This document shows, in pieces, positions 1 through 8,344 of a stretch of DNA of 26,426 bases. Below the pieces are notes generated by a model that saw only the letters and a program-made list of their open reading frames with translations, did no database searches and was not told the DNA's origin. This DNA comes from a virus, in the IMG/VR virus record IMGVR_UViG_3300037189_007104, positions 1 through 26,426 of that record. One strand, given 5' to 3'. How positions within the stretch are numbered: position 1 is the first letter of the stretch; each line of letters begins with the position of its first letter. The position numbers and the translations under genes are program-made.

Positions 1-160
1 CAGAAGTGCCAGAAGTGCCAGAACTACCACTGCTACCACTAGTTCCACTTGAACCATAAGTTCCAGAAACGCCAGAAGAACCAGAAGTTCCATTAGTTGC
101 AGAATTACCAGATGTACCAGATGTTCCAGATGTTCCACTTGATCCGCCACTACCACCACC
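1..160 (-). repeat. Collagen-like Gly-X-Ser triplet repeat (9-nt DNA unit)
   Basis: On the plus strand the DNA repeats variants of ccagaagtg and ccagatgtt in phase with the fibre reading frame. On the minus strand these encode tandem G-T-S and G-S-S triplets, with a few substitutions such as GNS, GVS and GTY. The tract starts after a GTGGGSGG stretch and is still running at base 1, so its length is unknown. Such tracts in phage fibres are flexible or triple-helical linkers, and the near-identical 9-nt units make the region prone to expansion, contraction and recombination. Confidence 0.85.
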
Positions 161-2341
161 AGTACCAGTAATTATCTGTCTTTTGATTATGTTATCTTCT
201 ACCACCAATGAATATAAACCAGTAGAAGCTGTTGTATTTGGTAATTCTGTAAAAACAATATTATTGCTACCACTATAATATAATGTTCCAGTTCCTATGC
301 TATCAGCATCTGTAAATTTAGGTATATAACCACTAATTCCATTACCATCAATAACATATTTGTTATTAGTAACTCCAGTTACTAAATCATATACTTGACC
401 AGAAACAAATCTTATTGTATCTGAGAAATTCGAAACGCTACCATCTTGATAAGATGCGCGGGTTTTTATTTCGTAATTCTTATTAGGTTTAATTGGTATT
501 TTAACATTTGGCTCAAATTGTGAAAAAACAAAATTAGAAGATCCTGTTATTCTTTTTGCCAATAAAACACCAGTTTCATAACTTGTAGTCGAAGGATAAA
601 TACTATAAGGAGTAATTAATATTTGATCGCTTGTCGCAAAAGAAGAAATGTTTTTTTGATCGTAGTTAGTTACTTGAATTGTATACCAGCCACCATTTAC
701 TAAAACGTCAACAACGTAAAAGATTCTATAAACAGAAGAATCTGTTTTTTTAGATACTTTTATATAATATTGAGTACTAGCAATAAGCGGTTGCCAATCT
801 GTAAAATTTAAACCATTATAATCGACACTATCTACATAAATTTCTGTAAGCGCACTTGCTGAAAGCGCCAAATCGCTTTTTAAATTTCCAACACCGGGAT
901 CAGTTGCAGAACCAGCGCCTAAATTATCATACTCTAATGAAATAAAACCAGCAGGATTATAACGTGCGCCAGTATATGTACCAGTATAAATGCTTCCAGA
1001 GTATTGACCGCCGCTAGGTTTAATTATGAAAGAATTGCTTGATGTTTCGTAAGTATAAACGAAGTAAAGCTCTGGACCAGTCGATACGCCTTTTGGAATT
1101 CTTACTTCTGTTACATATTTTGAATCAATATTTGTTGGATACGTTCCCAGCGGCAAAGAATAATAATTATCAATATATAGCGTATGATCCTCCCACTGAA
1201 TACCAGTAGATCCGTAGTTAGAAAAGATAGGAGTATTTCCTGAGTAATAATTAGATTTTAAACTGTTTCTTACTACGCCAGAACCCGTTCCAAAAACTAT
1301 ATCACTTATGCTTTCAACTACTGCATTTGAAGAATTAAAAATATAAGAAGCATTATCAACGCCATCTTCATAAACATATGTTTCAAAAGTTAAAGGATTT
1401 GTTGTTTGAACCGCATCCCATTTAACAACAGCTTTAAGATCCAAACTTTTATCAAAAATATTTTGATCACAAGAAACATAAGCAGTAATATTATCAATCT
1501 TTTCTGGCACTGCATCTGTATTATAATACGATGTTTTTATGCCAGAAGTTAAATAATAAGCACCAGTATAAAAGTAATCATTCGGTACTGCTACTATATT
1601 ATAAGGCAAAGAAATTTCCAAAGAAGGATCTATAAAAGATACTTTTTGTAAATTAAATGTTTGTTGTTGTCTATTATTTTCGTAACTAAAGTTTGTCTTA
1701 AAAAGACCGCTAGAAGATTCAAAAAATCCAGCTTCTGTTGGAACTATTGATTTATTAGGAACACCATAAATATCAATATTTTTAAGATAATTATAATTAT
1801 TTACTAGAGGAGATAATATAACAGGATTTGTATTTTTAATTTCAAAACCTGTAATATCTACTTGTGGATAATTAACCAGAAAATAATAAGCATCAGCATT
1901 ACCTGTTTTGTCAAAAGTCTTGAAATCAAGATAAAAACTTCTTAAATTATTTACTCCAGAAGATCCTGTATAATTAAGAATTAAATTAGAAAGCTCCGAA
2001 CTACTTATATTAATAACTGTATTATTAGTATTTTGTATATAAGTATTGATGTATTGTCTATCTGGAGTATAAAGATCGACTTTTATACCAGAAAATACAT
2101 CAGAATCAATAGCTCCATTTTTGATCAACTTATTTGTTGTTGGATCTTTAACGGTTAAACTAATTTGTAAAGCACTCTGAACAATGTCTCCCGTTACAAA
2201 CTTATCCTCTAAAGACAAGCCATACTGCAAAGGAGAAGATGTATAATCCAATTCTGTAAAAGAATTTAGATTAGTTATCTCGAAATTTTCTATTGAAAAC
2301 TTGCTATAAGCTGTATTATTAAGCGACGTAATAATCGGCAT
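1..2341 (-). CDS. Tail-tip/receptor-binding fibre protein with collagen-like tract (partial, 3' end off the window)
   Basis: An open frame of 780 codons begins at an ATG 8 nt after the stop of the J homologue and runs off the left edge without a stop, so the C-terminus is missing. A GAGGTG at the end of the J gene lies 11 nt upstream and may act as a ribosome binding site. The first ~690 residues are beta-rich, rich in Ser, Asn, Tyr and Thr, and resemble strings of Ig/FN3-like domains. Near the end is a fibre-type segment (ISGYIPKFTDADSIGTGTLYYS-like, shortened here to YIPKFTDADSIGTGTLYY), a pattern common in phage fibres just before the distal domain. It is followed by Gly-Thr-Ser/Gly-Ser-Ser triplets that continue to the window edge. 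The J homologue upstream lacks obvious FN3 repeats, so this gene may supply the external part that lambda keeps within J. The receptor-binding role is inferred from position and composition; no catalytic motif was seen. Confidence 0.75.
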   Translation of the reverse strand, partial: MPIITSLNNTAYSKFSIENFEITNLNSFTELDYTSSPLQYGLSLEDKFVTGDIVQSALQISLTVKDPTTNKLIKNGAIDSDVFSGIKVDLYTPDRQYINTYIQNTNNTVINISSSELSNLILNYTGSSGVNNLRSFYLDFKTFDKTGNADAYYFLVNYPQVDITGFEIKNTNPVILSPLVNNYNYLKNIDIYGVPNKSIVPTEAGFFESSSGLFKTNFSYENNRQQQTFNLQKVSFIDPSLEISLPYNIVAVPNDYFYTGAYYLTSGIKTSYYNTDAVPEKIDNITAYVSCDQNIFDKSLDLKAVVKWDAVQTTNPLTFETYVYEDGVDNASYIFNSSNAVVESISDIVFGTGSGVVRNSLKSNYYSGNTPIFSNYGSTGIQWEDHTLYIDNYYSLPLGTYPTNIDSKYVTEVRIPKGVSTGPELYFVYTYETSSNSFIIKPSGGQYSGSIYTGTYTGARYNPAGFISLEYDNLGAGSATDPGVGNLKSDLALSASALTEIYVDSVDYNGLNFTDWQPLIASTQYYIKVSKKTDSSVYRIFYVVDVLVNGGWYTIQVTNYDQKNISSFATSDQILITPYSIYPSTTSYETGVLLAKRITGSSNFVFSQFEPNVKIPIKPNKNYEIKTRASYQDGSVSNFSDTIRFVSGQVYDLVTGVTNNKYVIDGNGISGYIPKFTDADSIGTGTLYYSGSNNIVFTELPNTTASTGLYSLVVEDNIIKRQIITGTGGGSGGSSGTSGTSGTSGNSATNGTSGSSGVSGTYGSSGTSGSSGSSGTSGTS

Positions 2342-2349
2342 ATTGTATA

Positions 2350-5300
2350 TTACACCTCAATTATCTGTTTATTATTATTATATAAATACAATTTTATTCC
2401 AGAAATCGCAGATATCAAAGATTGCCCTTGTATATTTGCACCGTCATAACGACCTAAAAATACTCTAATTAATTTGTTAGAATCAAAAGATACCGTAAAC
2501 TTTATAGATTGGTTTCTATAATTAATTTTGCACAAAATGCCGCCACCATTCTTTAATATATCAGAAACTGCCGTAGAATATGCCGAACTACCAACAGTAG
2601 TTAAATTTGCAATCATTGTTGGGAAGTCTAATACTAGAACTACATAATTTTTTATAGCATTATAAGACAATGAAGATTTATTTTCATTGAAACTATAATC
2701 TACATTCAAGCCCGCAACTTCACTAAGATTATAATTTTTAGTTTGAAAATAAGATGCTCCGAAATCAGGAAGAGTTATTTCTTTTATTGTTTGCGCGTCC
2801 GAAAAAGAAACCGTATTGTTTAGTGTCGTTGTATTTACGGAAAATTGATTATTATCTAAGAAATCATACTTAGCGTTATCATGTTTAATACAAAACAAAG
2901 AATATTCATTTTGTTCTACCTCAGAAATAGAAACTATCTTATATAAAGTATCAGTATTTGAATTTACATCTTTAATTATAAATGGTGTTGTATTAATTAT
3001 GCGATTAAATAATTGAAAATTGTAACTCGTATCAAAATAAACTCTATTAGTATTATTTTCTATTCTTGAGATCTGCAACTCAACTACGCTTAAACGATTA
3101 GTTTTTTCAATATCTGAATCGCTGACTTCTGATTTATTATTTAGATCATCATTTGTTAAAACAGGGCTGTCGAAAATGAATTTTATTTTTTGACCAGTTA
3201 AGTTAAGATTTAATTTTCTATCAACTGTAATAAAACTATTTATATAATCTACGGATGTTACGCGACCTTGTAGTGTCGAATCATTTTTAAATTGATCTTG
3301 AACCTGAATTACATCGCTAGGTTTTAAAAGTAAACCTTGCAAGTCAGTGGTGAAAGTAACAGTTTGATTTTCAAATCTGTTAGTTAAAAGCAACCATTCA
3401 CCTATTCTTCTTGCTTGATCTTTAGAAGTCACACCGAATCCAAGTATTTCTTTTGTAATTATACCATAATCATGCTTTAATTTAGAATCTTCTATTATTT
3501 CTACTTGTTCTGTATGATTTTGGTATTTGTCTTTATATAAAACTTTTGCGACTGTATAATTTCCATCTAAACTACCATTAGCATATGAAAATGTTCCTTC
3601 TTTTACATTACTATTATTAAATAAATAAGAAACTGGTTTTTCAACGTCTATTGTTGTTGTAATTAATTCATTTTTATAATAAGTTAAACCTCTGAATGTA
3701 GAAGCTATATCATTTAATAATTTTAAACATTCAGTTTCATTATCAATATATATATTAGCACAGAATCTAGGCTCTAAAGCATCTCTATAGTTTAAAGTTC
3801 TTGGAGAACAAAATCCTCTGATATTATCCCCAAAAATAGCGCTTCCAAAAACAGGAGCATTTATAATGTTATTTACATAATCATTTTTAGCGAAATTTGC
3901 AGCATACCATTGTAGGATAAAACTTTTCGCACCATTTTCGGTGTTAGATTCGCTTCTAGAAATAATATAAGATAAAGCATTTTGTGAAGATGCGTTTATA
4001 AAAAAAGAATCAACATATTTTGCAAACAAATCACCAGAAGGCTCTTTTTCTAAAGCTTTTCTTGGTCCAAAATCGTTTATAAGCTTAACCCTAAAAGCTC
4101 CACCTTTTTCTTCAACGCTCCAAATTATTTTTTTACAATTTGCGTCTATATTTCCAGAATCATTTTTCCAATCATACAAATAAACAATAGAGTTAGAAGC
4201 GCCACCATTTTTAACAGCATATTTTGTAGCTTCTAAAACAGGAGGGTATTGAGTTTTAAATGTTTCTAAATCTCTGTTATTTTTCGCTATGTAAATAACA
4301 TTTGGATCTTTCTCATCAGTACTTGGAATTATAGAAAAAGAATCTTCATCAAATGCTTTCGGATATGATGTTTTAACCAACTCGTCGCAATATTTAGATA
4401 TCTTATATAGCTCCCATTTATTAAGGTCTTTTTCAATTATATTTCCATTGCCAACTCCATATCTGCTATTAGTACAAATGTCGTAAAAAATCCATGCTGG
4501 ATTATCTGTCCACCTTAAAAAAGAATCAAACACGCCATTCCAATTGCCAGTATATTCTTTAGCTTCAGAATCGTAATTAGAAGGGACTTTGATTTTTAAA
4601 AGTTTTAAATCAAAAGTTCTAGCAGGATCTTGTTTAAAATGTCGCGAACTAACCCCTGTTCTAATACAAGCAGTGAAAGGATAAGCGAAGGTTCCTCTTG
4701 TTTTAACTCTTTCAATTACAGAAGCTACCGATATATTTATATAACGACTAACATCTGTTGGTTGTACTTTTTGAGTCAATGGATAAACTTTGACATAATA
4801 ATTATTAGATGTTTCTGCATCTAAATTTAAATTTATCGTTATTTCATCAACAAACCCTGCTTTAGAAACACCATCTTTTTCATAAACAATAAAAGTTCTA
4901 TCGCTACTATAATCTTGAGACAATTCAATAGCTAATAAAAGCTGAGTATTTCCCGTATTTCCTTTGTTTGAACTAAAAAGTTGATCAAAACGAATTTGTA
5001 CACCCAATTGATCAGTATATTTATTTACAATTTTATGGCAAAATTCCAAACAAGAATTTTTTGCTGAATCTAATGTAGCCACTAAACTATCAAAACTAGA
5101 TCCTAAAGAAAATTTAGTAACAATTTTATCTCTAAAAGTGTCTGGGGCAGTAATTATTGAATACTGATTATTAAGTTTAGTAAAAGCAAACAAACCATCA
5201 GTTGGAGCGATTAAAGCATTAAAACTTGTCGCGAAATCATTTTCATTTAAATATAAAGTCTGAGAATATCTATAAATTGTTGACGGATACTCACCAATAT

Positions 5301-5610
5301 TTTCAAATTCATTTCCATAAAAAATATGAAAATCAGTAGCATTAAAATTTAATTTTTTTAGTTTTGTATCTATTAATGGAACATCATTATAATATAAACC
5401 CTTACCTAAAACTATATCATTATAAGTATTTATTGGTATGTATTTTAGCAAATTACCATCTTTATCCACCAATCCTTCAACTGGTCCTTCACAAATGACA
5501 TCAGTTGCGAAAAAATACTCATCGCTTTCCAATTTCATTTCCTTATCATTAATTGGAACTGAAACCTTTGAAACCGAAAGAGTTATAGGTTTTACGATTA
5601 TATCAGGCAT
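2350..5610 (-). CDS. J: Tail tip attachment / host specificity protein, lambda J-like
   Basis: This 1086-aa protein is the central tail-tip protein that forms the distal end of the tail tube and contacts the host receptor. The N-terminal ICEGPVEGLV segment and the block from residue ~369 (NPAWIFYDICTNSRYGVG, then a KWELYKISKYCDELV-like stretch) are hallmarks of the lambda J family. The middle region, with sequences such as RIGEWLLLTNRFENQTVTF, corresponds to the tube/hub-like beta domains. The gene starts 2 nt after the gpI homologue, as in lambda. Its C-terminal third lacks clear FN3 repeats, and a separate downstream gene appears to carry the external domains. The family call is strong; the receptor is unknown. 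Confidence 0.9.
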   Translation of the reverse strand: MPDIIVKPITLSVSKVSVPINDKEMKLESDEYFFATDVICEGPVEGLVDKDGNLLKYIPINTYNDIVLGKGLYYNDVPLIDTKLKKLNFNATDFHIFYGNEFENIGEYPSTIYRYSQTLYLNENDFATSFNALIAPTDGLFAFTKLNNQYSIITAPDTFRDKIVTKFSLGSSFDSLVATLDSAKNSCLEFCHKIVNKYTDQLGVQIRFDQLFSSNKGNTGNTQLLLAIELSQDYSSDRTFIVYEKDGVSKAGFVDEITINLNLDAETSNNYYVKVYPLTQKVQPTDVSRYINISVASVIERVKTRGTFAYPFTACIRTGVSSRHFKQDPARTFDLKLLKIKVPSNYDSEAKEYTGNWNGVFDSFLRWTDNPAWIFYDICTNSRYGVGNGNIIEKDLNKWELYKISKYCDELVKTSYPKAFDEDSFSIIPSTDEKDPNVIYIAKNNRDLETFKTQYPPVLEATKYAVKNGGASNSIVYLYDWKNDSGNIDANCKKIIWSVEEKGGAFRVKLINDFGPRKALEKEPSGDLFAKYVDSFFINASSQNALSYIISRSESNTENGAKSFILQWYAANFAKNDYVNNIINAPVFGSAIFGDNIRGFCSPRTLNYRDALEPRFCANIYIDNETECLKLLNDIASTFRGLTYYKNELITTTIDVEKPVSYLFNNSNVKEGTFSYANGSLDGNYTVAKVLYKDKYQNHTEQVEIIEDSKLKHDYGIITKEILGFGVTSKDQARRIGEWLLLTNRFENQTVTFTTDLQGLLLKPSDVIQVQDQFKNDSTLQGRVTSVDYINSFITVDRKLNLNLTGQKIKFIFDSPVLTNDDLNNKSEVSDSDIEKTNRLSVVELQISRIENNTNRVYFDTSYNFQLFNRIINTTPFIIKDVNSNTDTLYKIVSISEVEQNEYSLFCIKHDNAKYDFLDNNQFSVNTTTLNNTVSFSDAQTIKEITLPDFGASYFQTKNYNLSEVAGLNVDYSFNENKSSLSYNAIKNYVVLVLDFPTMIANLTTVGSSAYSTAVSDILKNGGGILCKINYRNQSIKFTVSFDSNKLIRVFLGRYDGANIQGQSLISAISGIKLYLYNNNKQIIEV

Positions 5611-5612
5611 AA

Positions 5613-6185
5613 TTATAGACTATATGGTACTAGACTTGTATCTACAGAATAAGCGACTCCATTATAATAATTAACTGTAGGATTACTATTTGCCATTATT
5701 TGTTTTACTTTTAAATCATTAGAGACGACAGCGCTACCAACCCTCAATCGTCCATAAGCTATCGGCACTACGATATTTCTATTCAAAACATTTCTTACTC
5801 CTCCAACAATAGTAGAATCTGTTTTTATATCTTTTGGAGCTTTAGGACTCAACACAAACATTAAAACAATTGACAAAACCATAAGAGTTAAACCTATCCA
5901 AATTAAATTTGGAGTTATGATTGCTCCACCTTGAACAATAGGAACTATAGATACTTCTTTTTTATTTTTTAAAGTTTTGCTTTTCAATAAATGCGCTGGC
6001 ATTGCTTTACCATCAATGTATACTATAAAATGACTAAACAATTTTTGCCAATCAGCGAAAATTTTTGAAAAGTTATCTAAGTTAGCATTAAAAGCTTGGA
6101 ATATTTCAAAAACTGATTCCACATCTAATTCCCAATCTTTTCCTAAATCTTTAGCAAGAGACCCTTCTAGTTTTACAGTTATCAT
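5613..6185 (-). CDS. I: Tail assembly protein, lambda I-like
   Basis: The 190-aa protein has the usual gpI layout. A ubiquitin-like N-terminal domain (residues ~1-85) is followed by a strongly hydrophobic segment at ~92-114 (WIGLTLMVLSIVLMFVL). Then comes the family motif around residues 132-155 (NRNIVVPIAYGRLRVGSAVV), which matches the conserved PVPxxYGRxRVGS pattern. Its ATG overlaps the stop of the K homologue by 4 nt (ATGA), indicating translational coupling, and the J homologue starts 2 nt downstream. In lambda, gpI is needed for tail-tip assembly with J, K and L. No separate function can be assigned to the short Tyr/Asn-rich C-terminus (~160-190). Confidence 0.85.
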   Translation of the reverse strand: MITVKLEGSLAKDLGKDWELDVESVFEIFQAFNANLDNFSKIFADWQKLFSHFIVYIDGKAMPAHLLKSKTLKNKKEVSIVPIVQGGAIITPNLIWIGLTLMVLSIVLMFVLSPKAPKDIKTDSTIVGGVRNVLNRNIVVPIAYGRLRVGSAVVSNDLKVKQIMANSNPTVNYYNGVAYSVDTSLVPYSL

Positions 6186-6514
6186 ATAGATTTATAATAA
6201 AATACATTTCTATTTACACTATATAATAACATTGGTAAGCAGAAATATTGTTGATTTTCAAGGTCCCATTCTGAAAAACCATCTAAATCTACATGTTGTG
6301 GATGGCTATGGAATAAAATACTATTTTCAAAAACACATTCTTTAGGATCAATTACAAAAAAATTTGATCCATCAGGATGAAGATTTTTGCACGATTTATA
6401 ATAACAATTATTATCTTTATGTATGATAAAACCGCAAACTTCAATTTTCGAAGCTATTGACAATTCTCTTAGTTCATCTAGCAATTCAGCATTAACCGGG
6501 AAGTCTGTATTCAT
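6182..6514 (-). CDS. K: Tail assembly protein K-like, JAB1/MPN (JAMM) metallopeptidase domain only
   Basis: From the ATG at 6514 the protein is 110 aa; a TTG at 6541 would add nine residues. It is a single JAB/MPN domain. The JAMM glutamate is E25 (in EVCGF), the zinc histidines are in H69-S-H71-P, and S81 and D84 complete the motif. The usual HxHx10D spacing is two residues longer here. The LPMLLYSV strand near the end matches the family. Lambda K has a C-terminal NlpC/P60 peptidoglycan hydrolase domain after the JAB domain; it is absent here and the next gene starts at once. The gene overlaps the end of the L homologue and, by 4 nt, gpI. It may process a tail protein or act structurally; the catalytic residues look intact. 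Confidence 0.85.
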   Translation of the reverse strand: MNTDFPVNAELLDELRELSIASKIEVCGFIIHKDNNCYYKSCKNLHPDGSNFFVIDPKECVFENSILFHSHPQHVDLDGFSEWDLENQQYFCLPMLLYSVNRNVFYYKSI

Positions 6515-8312
6515 AAGAAACTGTGCCGGGAAAACTTCCAAATGGAAGAGTTCCTAAATCCGAAAATCTTAAACTACAACCATTTAAAGTTTTTGAACAT
6601 TTATCTTCTTTCCAATTAACTGTGTCATTAAAAGGATTTTTACCGCTTGAATTTTCGCTTATTAAAACGAAAAACTTGGAAGGTGTTTCGTTATTTTTTT
6701 GTATGAAAGGTTCATTAAAATCATAATCTATATTTGCATCTATTTTTACAAAGTCTCCTCTGACATACAAAGTATTAGGATCATAATCGCCTTTATAATT
6801 GATTTTATCTAAACTATAACTATCGAATTTTGAAATTGTTGGATTTGCTGTAGCAAGGAATGTTTTATTATTTTCATCCGCCATCGGTATTCCTAAATTT
6901 CCTTCTTGAGCATAACTTCCAGTGAAATAGTCTGCACTACTCTTCGTTTCATAATAAGAAATAACAGAAGAATAAGGAATAGAATATTTGGTGCATAAAT
7001 AATTATTTACTGCATCAATTTGTTTTTTCGTTAAAACTCCTTGAAAAATTATAAGTTCATACAAAACAATTTCACTTTCTTCGTTACTACCAGATACATT
7101 TATACCGGGATAATTTGGATTAGCAGTAGGATTCGATCCGTTTGTTAAAGGCGAATTCAACTTAACCAAATCACCATTTTTTGTATAAATATTTTGGGTG
7201 GAATTTAGTTTATTAACCAAACCATAAACGATAGGATTATTTAATTGAGTAGATACTGCGCCGTACAAAACATACCAATCAGAAACAAAATAAGCTGTAT
7301 CACAATAGCTATTCCAATAACCTAATAGCCAATTATTATATTGAGCAGTCAAACCTCTGCGTCTAACGCCATTCGCATTAATAGCATTAACCATTTCGCT
7401 AACATAAAAAACAGTTATATCAGAAGACGCATAACTATAGTTCACAGCTACTGAATCGTTTGTATTAAAAAGTATTCCTTGTTTATTATTTAAACGCCCT
7501 GAATTTGTATATTTTTTAGGACTACCGGTTAAAGCTATTGTTTTAGATGTTCCAGATTGATCAGCCCAAGCTGTTAATTTAGGCCAAGTTGTTTTTACGT
7601 TATTCTTCGTTGTATCAATTGTACCCGTAAAAGTAACTCCAGTATCAGCCAATAAGTGAGTAGAAAGAGTTGGAAAAGTTCCAAACAATGTAGTATTCGA
7701 AGTTACAGATGACAATGTTGAAAATTGTATCTGCTTAACTTTCATTACTGGTCCTGAATATCCATAGAACTTTCCATAATTACAACCGCAACCTCTATAC
7801 TGCCATTGACATGTATTATTATAAACTTTTCTTGTAGGACAAGTTAAACCATCAATATCTAATATATTAGCTAATTCAAAATCTACTTTTTCTTTAGTTT
7901 CATTATTTTTCTTATGTATTATGTAAGTATCTAAAGAAATATAATCAGTAAAAAAATTTGTGCCTAAAGTGTTTTTATCAGTTCCACCGAAATTAGAATC
8001 ATCTAAATCTTTTGCTAGTATTTTTTTTCTATAAAAACGCTTTCCAAGAAAATCATTTCTGTCTTTAATGATATTAGAAATATAATTATTAACATTAGCA
8101 ATAGATAATGATGGGCGATTTTGTTTTCCTTCTGAATTGTATTCTAAATTGGATATTTCAGAAGGTATGTAAATATAAGTGCGACCTTGAAAAACTACAT
8201 CTTTAGTTAAGTTTTTTGAGCCGTGAAACAAAAAGTAACCTTCAAAATCACTCAACTTGATCTCAAAAAGATCAATAACTAAATTATTTTGTAAGGTAAA
8301 TATATTTGACAT
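6492..8312 (-). CDS. L: Minor tail protein L-like with LamG- and CBM-like insertion in the Fe-S domain
   Basis: Residues 1-185 follow lambda gpL closely: LFEIKLSDFEGYFLFHG, a QGRTYIYIPSEI strand, NRPSLSIAN, a FELANILDIDG segment, then C158 and the first cysteine cluster C168-QWQYRG-C175-G-C177-NYG. In lambda the second cysteine pair follows within a few tens of residues. Here it comes about 395 residues later as C572-SKTLNG-C579-SLRF, followed by the family ending LPFGSFPG. The insert contains a LamG/concanavalin-like domain (~235-445; WADQSG near the start and a closing helix at GVLTKKQIDAVNNYLCTKYS) and a CBM5/12-like segment (~505-569; YDPNTLYVRGDFV ... NPFNDTVNWKED). The role is tail-tip assembly below the tube; the insert probably projects from the tip and binds glycans (inference). 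Confidence 0.88.
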   Translation of the reverse strand: MSNIFTLQNNLVIDLFEIKLSDFEGYFLFHGSKNLTKDVVFQGRTYIYIPSEISNLEYNSEGKQNRPSLSIANVNNYISNIIKDRNDFLGKRFYRKKILAKDLDDSNFGGTDKNTLGTNFFTDYISLDTYIIHKKNNETKEKVDFELANILDIDGLTCPTRKVYNNTCQWQYRGCGCNYGKFYGYSGPVMKVKQIQFSTLSSVTSNTTLFGTFPTLSTHLLADTGVTFTGTIDTTKNNVKTTWPKLTAWADQSGTSKTIALTGSPKKYTNSGRLNNKQGILFNTNDSVAVNYSYASSDITVFYVSEMVNAINANGVRRRGLTAQYNNWLLGYWNSYCDTAYFVSDWYVLYGAVSTQLNNPIVYGLVNKLNSTQNIYTKNGDLVKLNSPLTNGSNPTANPNYPGINVSGSNEESEIVLYELIIFQGVLTKKQIDAVNNYLCTKYSIPYSSVISYYETKSSADYFTGSYAQEGNLGIPMADENNKTFLATANPTISKFDSYSLDKINYKGDYDPNTLYVRGDFVKIDANIDYDFNEPFIQKNNETPSKFFVLISENSSGKNPFNDTVNWKEDKCSKTLNGCSLRFSDLGTLPFGSFPGTVSYEYRLPG

Positions 8313-8344
8313 ATTAATTATAAGAGTTTAAAAATCTATTTCTA

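Noticed and set aside
1-160. Short DNA repeats that could suggest a CRISPR array or satellite
   Set aside because: The units are 9 nt, lie without spacers, and are in phase with a long reading frame encoding Gly-X-Ser triplets.
4630-4824. Plus-strand open frame of 64 codons
   Set aside because: It lies wholly inside the well-supported J homologue on the other strand and its translation is low-complexity without domain features.
6515-6541. TTG start for the K homologue adding nine residues
   Set aside because: The added residues overlap the end of the L gene further, are outside the JAB fold, and an in-frame ATG follows at 6514.
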